From: an uncultured Lachnospiraceae bacterium
Lineage (GTDB): Bacteria > Bacillota_A > Clostridia > Lachnospirales > Lachnospiraceae
Reading direction: 5' to 3'
Assembly: GCA_902796775.1 (NCBI GenBank)
Contig: CADBQK010000542.1
Span: 1 to 6,685, forward strand
Length of the DNA: 6,685 bases
Part shown: positions 1 to 5,386 of the stretch, piece by piece
How positions within the stretch are numbered: the stretch's first letter is position 1
Layout: each line of letters opens with the position of its first letter
The notes under the pieces: generated by a model
What the model saw: the letters and a program-made list of their open reading frames with translations, nothing else
Databases searched by the model: none
What the model was told of the DNA's origin: nothing
Made by a program: the position numbers and the translations under genes

Positions 1-431
1 CCCAGCTTGGATACGATAAAGGGAACCGCCAGGCTCAGAGCGACCGATGCGACAGCAATCGCGAACTGTTTCACTGCCAGAGTGAAATCCAGTCTCGTCA
101 GGATGCTCATACCCAGCATCAACAGGAAAAACATGTTGCTGATCAGCATGGTCGATGCATCCCGGTAAAAATGATGGTACATAAAGAGTGCAATCGCGAA
201 AAAACACACTTCTGAGACATACAGAACCAGGACCATAACGGTCATTGTATTCATGAAGATCAGGAAATTGAACAGAAAGTGCATGATCATCATGAGGGTG
301 ACCTGGCCTGAATAATGCCCTTCCCGCCCCATGCGGGATTTCCGTGCGAATCCGGTAAAGCATCGCAGTGTGTATATCGCCATCAGCAGAATCAGCAGAT
401 ATTTTACAAACTGTGTTGTCAGATTTGCCAT
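1..431 (-). CDS. SEDS-family cell-cycle protein (FtsW/RodA/SpoVE), N-terminal part, cut by window edge
   Basis: This ORF begins at ATG 431-429 and reads 143 codons without a stop to the window edge, so only the N-terminus is visible. The visible part is strongly hydrophobic, with likely membrane segments at about residues 8-25, 45-70, 72-88, 97-112 and 118-140. Residues 107-121 (GMSILTRLD, then AVKQ) resemble the first core SEDS helix followed by the conserved Arg/Gln region. The roughly 90 residues before that form an extra N-terminal membrane module, which I recall from clostridial and actinobacterial SEDS proteins. SEDS proteins polymerise lipid II into glycan strands at the cytoplasmic membrane with a partner class B PBP. 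The catalytic Asp region lies outside the window. The start lies 2 bp after the U32 stop codon, and its ribosome site (GGAGTGGAG, 437-445) lies within the end of that gene, so translational coupling is likely. The choice among FtsW, RodA and SpoVE cannot be made from this fragment. Confidence 0.8.
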   Translation of the reverse strand, partial: MANLTTQFVKYLLILLMAIYTLRCFTGFARKSRMGREGHYSGQVTLMMIMHFLFNFLIFMNTMTVMVLVLYVSEVCFFAIALFMYHHFYRDASTMLISNMFFLLMLGMSILTRLDFTLAVKQFAIAVASVALSLAVPFIVSKL

Positions 432-433
432 AC

Positions 434-2869
434 TTACTCCACTCCGCGGTGATAATGTCCTCTGGTAAAAGAAATCTGCTCTTTAGAGAGCTTGCCTGAT
501 AGTATCTGTCTAACCCGGCGTACCTGATCTGCCGTTTCATCCAGAAACTGCATGCGCAGGATACCGGGACAGTGTCCGGCCCTCTTCAGATCAGCAGCTG
601 CTTCATCAAGAAGCAGGGGGACACTGTTGTAAATAATATTGCAGCAGACCTGGCATGCGCAGCGGACCGGGAAAGAAACTCCATAGCGGTCTGTCAGGAC
701 CAGATTCCCGGGGATCCTGTCACAGCCCGAGCTGTTCTTTTTCAGGCACTGCGCGGTAAACATCAAAGGCTGGCGGCCATATATGAGCATCTCCCCCTGC
801 TCAGGGAAAGAAAGGCCCTCCAGCTCTCTCCGGTTCAGCTCCGTGCTGACACAGATCTTCGAAAGCTGTCCGCCAAGCACTCCGGCTGCTTCTTCATTCA
901 TGCATCCAATAGTAAAATCGCCGGCACAGGGAAGCCGGACTCCTTCTTCTCTTAAAAGAAACAGAGTGTCCAGGCTGCGGATCAGAAATCCCGAGGCGCC
1001 TGCTTTCTCATACATTCGAGCTCGCCTGATCATATAATCCGCACTTTCCGCTCGCAGGATGGGCGTCATCGCCGGCCAGAGCTCTCTGCCGGACTCAATG
1101 ACCAGATCTGCCAGATCCGGCACCTGTTTATCCGTCAGATAAATGTCCTCCAGGTAGATCCGTGCGATCCCGGGATCCTCCAGAACAGCTATCAGCTGCT
1201 CCTTTGTGCAGACCAGAGCTGCCAGGGAAAAAGATCCTGATCCCGCGGTCTCCTCTCCTCTTTCCTCAACTGTTTCCGCCTGACCGGCTGCATCCAGGAT
1301 CGTAACGTTCCGGATGGTGTAATCCGCCAGATTACTTTCTCTGTGGTACTTCTGAAGGATCTTATCCTGCAGAAGCTGCAGAGTCTGCCGCCGCAGAGCA
1401 TTTAACGCGGATACGGTTACAAAACAATCCTCCTCCATCTCGATCTCGACTGTATCGAAAACAAACGGAGTCTGCCCTGTTTTTTCCATACAGCGTCTGA
1501 CTTCCTCCGGCTGCAGGGGACGATTGCGTGAAGGAACTGCCTCAGACCCCTGGCAGCTTACATGCACGTCCCTGTAAATCGCCTCCATTGTAACAGGCAT
1601 ATCTTTCAAAATCTTGACAAAACCGTGAATCTTTTCTTTAAGTGAAGGGCCTTCCACATAGTTTTTCCGCGCTTTGTCAAGCAGGGCTTCACTGCGAAGA
1701 CGCATCGCAGGAGTACCGGGCTTCACTTGCCGCCCCTCTTTACCGGGTAAGGAAACTGTTTCCTTAGCAAAATAATCCCGGTCGGATGTCCAGGTGCGGC
1801 CATCCGGCAGCCCGATCAGGTCTCCTGCCTTAAGATCTCTCTCAAGAGTAATCGCCAGGTGCTGCTTTCTTTCCTTTCCTGATGACTTAAAACTGCCTAT
1901 CCTGGCTCCGGCATGCCCGGGTGAAGCAGGACTCATCATATCCGGTCCGTTATGCCGCAGGGAATATCCATCTGTAAACCCGCCTCGGTTAAACAGCTCG
2001 AGAAGTGCCAGAGAGTCTTCTTCAGCTATCCGGTACCCGTCCCTGCCCTTTTCCAGATACAGATCCACATATTTCCGGTAAATATGCGATACCATTGCAC
2101 TGTATTCGGGGCTCTTCATCCGGCCCTCGATCTTCAGTGAAGAAACGCCTGCATCTATCAAATCCGGAAGGATAGACAGGGTACAGAGATCTTTCATGCA
2201 CAGCAGATACTCCTCTTTAACAGAGCGATCCTTCCCTGGACCGGGCCCTGTCTGCGGCTTCAGCTTCCAGGGCAGCCGGCATGGCTGGGCACATCTGCCC
2301 CGATTGCCGCTTCTGCCTCCGATCATGGAGCTCATCAGGCACTGTCCTGAATAGCACAGACAAAGCGCACCATGTACAAACACTTCTGTCTCCAGACCGC
2401 TGTCAGCAGACATGGTACGAATCTCCTTAAGGCTCAGTTCCCTGGGAAGTACGATCCGCCTGATTCCGAGTGTGGAAAGCCATCGGGCGTAGGCTGGAGT
2501 ACAGACATTCATCTGAGTGCTGGCATGCAGCGGCAGATCGGGAAATGCCTGGTGAAGCATACTCAGTACGCCAAAATCCTGCACAAGGATGGCATCAATC
2601 CCCTTTTTATAGAAAGGCTCAACAAAGGACAGGAGCTGTCCGGAGATCTCCGCCTGCTTCAGAAGCGTATTGACTGTCAGGTAGACTCGTTTGCCATGGA
2701 TATGTGCTTCATCCAGCGCATCCAGGATCCCTTCCTGGTCTGTACTCTGCGCATAAGCTCTGGCTCCGAACATCTGTCCTCCGATATAAGCCGCGTCTGC
2801 TCCTGCTCTAAAAGCAGCACGCATTGCTTCAAGCGAGCCTGCAGGAGCCAGTATTTCAACGTTTCGCAT
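434..2869 (-). CDS. U32-family (RlhA/TrhP-like) [4Fe-4S] protein with DUF3656-like and C-terminal extension
   Basis: The 811-residue protein opens with the typical U32 barrel start (EILAPAGS at 5-12, then AGADAAYIGG). Residues 162-180 match the U32 signature exactly (E-x-F-x2-G-A-L-C-x4-G-x-C-x-M-S). Cysteines 170, 177, 193 and 197 give the CX6CX15CX3C spacing known to bind a [4Fe-4S] cluster in U32 proteins such as UbiU/UbiV. Although named peptidases, characterised relatives hydroxylate RNA: RlhA acts on 23S rRNA C2501 and TrhP on tRNA U34. The long form, with a DUF3656-like middle part (about 380-520), is closest in layout to RlhA, but this protein is longer than E. coli RlhA. Residues 547-811 form a second barrel-like extension with its own Cys set (708, 716, 739, 742). 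The start is well supported by GGAGGT at 2875-2880, 5 nt before the ATG. RNA hydroxylation is inferred; the exact RNA target is unknown. Confidence 0.9.
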   Translation of the reverse strand: MRNVEILAPAGSLEAMRAAFRAGADAAYIGGQMFGARAYAQSTDQEGILDALDEAHIHGKRVYLTVNTLLKQAEISGQLLSFVEPFYKKGIDAILVQDFGVLSMLHQAFPDLPLHASTQMNVCTPAYARWLSTLGIRRIVLPRELSLKEIRTMSADSGLETEVFVHGALCLCYSGQCLMSSMIGGRSGNRGRCAQPCRLPWKLKPQTGPGPGKDRSVKEEYLLCMKDLCTLSILPDLIDAGVSSLKIEGRMKSPEYSAMVSHIYRKYVDLYLEKGRDGYRIAEEDSLALLELFNRGGFTDGYSLRHNGPDMMSPASPGHAGARIGSFKSSGKERKQHLAITLERDLKAGDLIGLPDGRTWTSDRDYFAKETVSLPGKEGRQVKPGTPAMRLRSEALLDKARKNYVEGPSLKEKIHGFVKILKDMPVTMEAIYRDVHVSCQGSEAVPSRNRPLQPEEVRRCMEKTGQTPFVFDTVEIEMEEDCFVTVSALNALRRQTLQLLQDKILQKYHRESNLADYTIRNVTILDAAGQAETVEERGEETAGSGSFSLAALVCTKEQLIAVLEDPGIARIYLEDIYLTDKQVPDLADLVIESGRELWPAMTPILRAESADYMIRRARMYEKAGASGFLIRSLDTLFLLREEGVRLPCAGDFTIGCMNEEAAGVLGGQLSKICVSTELNRRELEGLSFPEQGEMLIYGRQPLMFTAQCLKKNSSGCDRIPGNLVLTDRYGVSFPVRCACQVCCNIIYNSVPLLLDEAAADLKRAGHCPGILRMQFLDETADQVRRVRQILSGKLSKEQISFTRGHYHRGVE

Positions 2870-2874
2870 GTCTT

Positions 2875-2880
2875 ACCTCC
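2875..2880 (-). promoter_or_regulatory. Strong Shine-Dalgarno of the U32 gene (GGAGGT)
   Basis: On the minus strand GGAGGT precedes the ATG by 5 nt, a near-ideal site. The overlapping bases ACTGG (minus strand, 2879-2883) are complementary to CCAGT at 2893-2897, which forms the 3' arm of the upstream terminator hairpin. The ribosome site could therefore be partly paired when that hairpin is not formed. Confidence 0.8.
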
Positions 2881-2888
2881 AGTATGAG

Positions 2889-2914
2889 AAAAACTGGCCC
2901 TGCGGCCAGCTTTT
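2889..2914 (-). terminator. Intrinsic terminator or attenuator between zapA and the U32 gene
   Basis: On the minus strand an A-run and G precede CTGGCC, a GCAG loop and GGCCAG, followed by TTTTT. The GC core is 6 bp and perfect; a G-U pair and A-U pairs lengthen the stem to about 11 bp. The A- and T-runs make it look bidirectional. It sits after the zapA stop and only about 9 nt before the U32 Shine-Dalgarno, so transcripts reaching the U32 and SEDS genes must read through it, unless a promoter lies inside the 3' end of zapA. No obvious promoter fits in the short space between hairpin and start codon. Confidence 0.8.
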
Positions 2915-2939
2915 CCGGATCCTTCTCTTATCGGATTTC

Positions 2940-3326
2940 TTAATTCTTTGCGGCTGCCAGTTCTTTTTCCAGACCGGCGATCTGCTCCTTAAGTGTGTCG
3001 ATCTCCTGTGTCATCTTTTCCAGCTGGACCTGGGCTGTAATCAGCTCATGCTTCAGATCATATTCCGCTTTATCCTTCTCACCGATCTCCTCTTCCAGCT
3101 CTGCGATCCGTTCGCGGGCTTTCTGATAATCATCCGCAATATTCAATTCCAGAAAGATCTTCTGCATATCCGCGCTCATTCGCTTATAACCGGGCATATC
3201 TCCCAGCTGTGTGATCTTCTGGTTAATATAGGAAGCTATTTTCTGCAGGTACTCTTCACTCTCATACCCGCTCAGTGTGTATACTCTGGATCCGATCAGT
3301 ACTTTCAGATCATTCTTTGAAGCCAC
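2940..3326 (-). CDS. zapA: Cell division protein ZapA (extended coiled-coil form)
   Basis: This 128-residue cytoplasmic protein has the ZapA N-terminal fold signature: a short strand (LKVLIGSRVYTLSG, 7-20), then ESEEYLQKIASYINQKI (22-38), the family's conserved EEYL-(K)-(V/I)A-x-YI helix. From about residue 65 to 125 the chain is a long heptad-patterned coiled coil rich in Glu, Lys and Leu, longer than in many ZapA proteins of about 85-110 residues. ZapA forms dimers and tetramers that crosslink FtsZ protofilaments at the Z-ring. The start codon is GTG, since no in-frame ATG lies between the upstream region and the conserved domain. It follows ruvB by 52 bp on the same strand and is followed by a terminator hairpin. 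Its position before a U32 gene and a SEDS gene fits the known clostridial linkage of division genes, which I state from memory. Confidence 0.92.
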   Translation of the reverse strand: MASKNDLKVLIGSRVYTLSGYESEEYLQKIASYINQKITQLGDMPGYKRMSADMQKIFLELNIADDYQKARERIAELEEEIGEKDKAEYDLKHELITAQVQLEKMTQEIDTLKEQIAGLEKELAAAKN

Positions 3327-3334
3327 GATGCAAT

Positions 3335-3342
3335 CCCCCCTT
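3335..3342 (-). promoter_or_regulatory. Ribosome binding site fixing the GTG start of zapA
   Basis: AAGGGGGG on the minus strand lies 8 nt before GTG 3326-3324. It is the only purine-rich Shine-Dalgarno-like run nearby. The upstream ATG codons in this stretch are in other frames, so this site supports the non-ATG start. The run of six G is an unusual variant of AGGAGG. Confidence 0.65.
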
Positions 3343-3378
3343 CTTTCATATATATCATAATCTCATTTACTGTTACGA

Positions 3379-4368
3379 TTACTGTAAATAAGCTTTTGCA
3401 CGTTCAGTAACAACTCTGCCGCGCGGAGTACGCTGCAGGAGACCGGATTTGATCAGGAACGGCTCGTAGACTTCCTCCAAAGTGCCCCTGTCTTCACCCA
3501 GCGCTGCAGAAAGTGTATCCAGTCCGACCGGTCCTCCGGAAAATGTATCCATGATCGCCATCAGGATATTCCTGTCTGTCTGGTCAAGACCATACTTGTC
3601 AACATCCAAAAGATCCAGCGCCTCATTGGCAGCGGCGTAGGTGATCTTCCCTCCATAGCGTATCTGTGCGTAATCCCGCACCCGCTTCAGAAGCCGGTTT
3701 GCAAGTCGAGGTGTCCCGCGGGATCTCCTGGCCAGCTCCCTGGCGCCTTTCTTATCGATCTCAACTCCAAGGATCTGCGAAGAATGCAGAATAATCTCCA
3801 TCAGTTCCTCGTCTGTATAATAATCCAGTCTGCTCACCACGCCAAACCTGTCGCGAAGCGGTGCTGAAAGGAGCCCCGCTCTTGTTGTTGCGCCAACCAG
3901 AGTAAAAGCAGGCAGATCAAGGCGGATTGAACGGGCAGCCGGTCCCTTTCCCATCATGATGTCGATGGCAAAATCCTCCATAGCCGGATACAGGATCTCC
4001 TCAACCTGCCGGTTCAGGCGGTGGATCTCATCAATAAAGAGCACATCCCCCTGGGACAGGCTGTTGAGGATCGCTGCCAGCTCACCGGGCTTTTCAATCG
4101 CAGGTCCGGAAGTGATGCGGATCTGGGCGCCCATCTCATTGGCAATAATACCGGCAAGGGTCGTTTTCCCCAGTCCGGGAGGACCATATAAAAGAACATG
4201 ATCCAGCGGCTCCCCTCTCTCCAGTGCAGCCCGGATGTAGATCCCGAGCATCTGCCGTGTCCGAGCCTGTCCGATATATCCATCCAGGGTCTGGGGACGA
4301 AGGTGATTTTCGATCTTGACATCCTCCTGCGTCATTTCTGTTGTAATGATTCTTTTTGTAGGACTCAT
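3379..4368 (-). CDS. ruvB: Holliday junction branch migration DNA helicase RuvB
   Basis: RuvB is the AAA+ ATPase that forms hexameric rings around the DNA arms of a Holliday junction and drives branch migration with RuvA. The 329-residue length is normal. Visible motifs are Walker [10 protein letters not shown] (62-70), Walker B LFIDEIH (110-116), sensor 1 GATTRAG (159-165), the arginine-finger region LRDRFG (171-176), sensor 2 [10 protein letters not shown] (218-227), and the C-terminal winged helix with [11 protein letters not shown] (282-292) and the DNA-contacting RTPRGR (313-318). All key residues are present. The ATG at 4368 has a modest Shine-Dalgarno (AAGGAA, 4379-4384) about 10 nt upstream. 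ruvA lies upstream on the same strand, but across an unusually long 151-bp gap; zapA follows 52 bp downstream. No ruvC is present in the window, as is usual for Firmicutes, which rely on RecU-type resolvases. Confidence 0.98.
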   Translation of the reverse strand: MSPTKRIITTEMTQEDVKIENHLRPQTLDGYIGQARTRQMLGIYIRAALERGEPLDHVLLYGPPGLGKTTLAGIIANEMGAQIRITSGPAIEKPGELAAILNSLSQGDVLFIDEIHRLNRQVEEILYPAMEDFAIDIMMGKGPAARSIRLDLPAFTLVGATTRAGLLSAPLRDRFGVVSRLDYYTDEELMEIILHSSQILGVEIDKKGARELARRSRGTPRLANRLLKRVRDYAQIRYGGKITYAAANEALDLLDVDKYGLDQTDRNILMAIMDTFSGGPVGLDTLSAALGEDRGTLEEVYEPFLIKSGLLQRTPRGRVVTERAKAYLQ

Positions 4369-4431
4369 TTATTCTATGTTCCTTATGATTGCTCTAATCA
4401 ATCTCAATATCTATCACTGAGTTAATATAGT

Positions 4432-4499
4432 TATCTGAGTATCTATGCTCACATATCTGTCTGAGCATCTATTCACTTATATTTATCTGACTGATTATG
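4432..4499. repeat. Degenerate 26-bp tandem repeat in the ruvA-ruvB gap
   Basis: The motif T(A/G)TCTGA recurs at 4432, 4458 and 4484, exactly 26 bp apart. The first two units share TCTGAG-x-ATCTAT, about 14 of 16 aligned positions; the third is more diverged. The surrounding 4369-4519 gap is AT-rich and has no plausible coding frame. I found no convincing sigma-A promoter for ruvB in it. Confidence 0.55.
4445..4468 (-). other. Inverted repeat (possible RNA hairpin) between ruvA and ruvB
   Basis: ATGCTCA (4445-4451) and TGAGCAT (4462-4468) are perfect inverted copies, 7 bp with a 10-nt loop. There is no T-run after it on either strand, so it does not look like a terminator. In the ruvAB transcript it could act as a processing or stability element. 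It overlaps the 26-bp tandem repeats and may simply arise from them. Confidence 0.5.
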
Positions 4500-4519
4500 A
4501 ACGGATCGTATCCCGCTTC

Positions 4520-5134
4520 TCATACTAAATATCGAAGTGCCTGCTTGAGGATACTGCCGGTATCCAGACCGCTTACATCTCCTATAGCAGCAACCGCCCT
4601 GTCTGCTTCACTCTGAGTGTATCCAAGTGCCTGCAGTGCCAGAACAGCCTCGCGCGCATCATCCGTATCCGGAAGCCCTTCCTGCACGGTATTTGAAGTG
4701 CTGCTGATCAGGAAAAGATTTTCCATCTCCCAGGCTTTCAGTTTATCTTTCAGATCCAGGATCAGCCTGCCGGCAGTCTTAGGGCCGACACCGGGAGCTT
4801 TGGAAATCGTCTTCGCATCAGAAGAAGTCACCGCAGTTACCAGCTGTGCAGGTGAAAAAGTTGAAAGAATGGACAGAGCAGCCTTTGGTCCGATCCCGTT
4901 TACCTGGATCAGCATGCTGAATAAAGACAGCTCTTCTCTGGTCGGAAAACCGTAAAGACTTATCCCATCCTCCCGAACTGCCAGCTGTGTATGCATCCGT
5001 ACCATACTGCCGGCTGACGGCAGGGTACCTATTGCAGTCGCGGACGTAAAAATCTGGTATCCGATCCCTCCTGCATTCAGGATCACATATCCATCACCTG
5101 AAAAGCACAGTTCTCCCTCGACAAATGCGATCAT
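4520..5134 (-). CDS. ruvA: Holliday junction branch migration protein RuvA
   Basis: RuvA binds the four-way junction as a tetramer and loads RuvB rings onto opposite arms. The 204-residue protein shows the three standard domains. An N-terminal OB fold (1-63) carries the acidic pin VREDG with Glu55 and Asp56 at the same numbers as in E. coli. Two helix-hairpin-helix motifs follow: VNGIGPKAA (78-86) and APGVGPKTA (113-121). A linker of variable sequence (about 135-157) leads to the C-terminal RuvB-binding domain (158-204, REAVLALQALGYTQSEADRAV). The ATG at 5134 has AAGGAA about 10 nt upstream. It heads the minus-strand gene string ruvA-ruvB-zapA and is divergent from the RNase H-like gene. A promoter match at 5339-5367 would give a leader of about 200 nt. 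Confidence 0.97.
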   Translation of the reverse strand: MIAFVEGELCFSGDGYVILNAGGIGYQIFTSATAIGTLPSAGSMVRMHTQLAVREDGISLYGFPTREELSLFSMLIQVNGIGPKAALSILSTFSPAQLVTAVTSSDAKTISKAPGVGPKTAGRLILDLKDKLKAWEMENLFLISSTSNTVQEGLPDTDDAREAVLALQALGYTQSEADRAVAAIGDVSGLDTGSILKQALRYLV

Positions 5135-5161
5135 TGATTAACCATTCCTTTTTGTTTCTTT

Positions 5162-5200
5162 TTTTCTTGACGTTGTTTTTTGACTTTATGTTTTTTGACG
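5162..5200. repeat. Three T-tract/TTGAC direct repeats in the divergent intergenic region
   Basis: The 11-mer TGTTTTTTGAC occurs identically at 5174-5184 and 5189-5199, 15 bp apart, with a related copy (TTTTCTTGAC) at 5162-5171. The rightmost copy contains the -35 hexamer of the plus-strand promoter. On the minus strand the same bases give A-rich, unstructured RNA just upstream of the ruvA ribosome site. They could be an UP-like promoter element or operator half-sites. Confidence 0.6.
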
Positions 5201-5223
5201 GCTTTTTGCTGTTATGATACAAT
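5195..5223 (+). promoter_or_regulatory. Sigma-A-type promoter for the RNase H-like gene
   Basis: TTGACG (5195-5200), a 17-bp spacer and TACAAT (5218-5223) match consensus at 5 of 6 positions each. An extended -10 TGA directly precedes the -10 box, and T-tracts lie upstream. Transcription would start near 5230, leaving a leader of about 157 nt before the ATG at 5387. A perfect TATAAT at 5275-5280 is an alternative, but its -35 region is poor. Confidence 0.65.
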
Positions 5224-5338
5224 ACCAGGTACTGAATACTTACCGTTTCTTTTAAACTGACTTGTTTTGTGCAGTATAATGTTTTTTATAAACTTACCTG
5301 ATCTGTGGAGTTACAGTATCTTTTGTATTTCCCTGTTT

Positions 5339-5367
5339 AGTGTAGCATAAATAGGCAGTTGTGTAAA
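5339..5367 (-). promoter_or_regulatory. Candidate sigma-A promoter for ruvAB
   Basis: On the minus strand TTTACA (5367-5362), a 17-bp spacer and TACACT (5344-5339) form a fair match (5/6 and 4/6), helped by an extended -10 TGC. The start would fall near 5332, giving a leader of about 200 nt before ruvA. It was the best match I found by eye on this strand of the intergenic region. Confidence 0.5.
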
Positions 5368-5386
5368 TGGCAGAGGAGCAAGCAAG

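Noticed and set aside
434..2869. Annotation of the U32 protein as a collagenase or secreted protease
   Set aside because: There is no signal peptide, and the Fe-S cysteine spacing and relatives with known function point to RNA hydroxylation; the peptidase label is historical.
2372..2887. 171-codon open frame on the plus strand
   Set aside because: It lies antisense within the well-supported U32 gene; its product shows no recognisable family features and it has no convincing ribosome site. The same holds for the other plus-strand frames opposite U32, zapA, ruvB and ruvA.
3365..3389. Inverted repeat ATTTAC/GTAAAT and direct repeat TTACTGT at the ruvB stop codon
   Set aside because: The stem is weak and AT-rich, with a 13-nt loop and no T-run, so neither a terminator nor an operator can be supported.
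5275..5280. Perfect TATAAT on the plus strand as the main promoter
   Set aside because: The -35 position (about 5252-5257) reads TTAAAC and there is no extended -10, so the pair at 5195-5223 is preferred; this one may be secondary.
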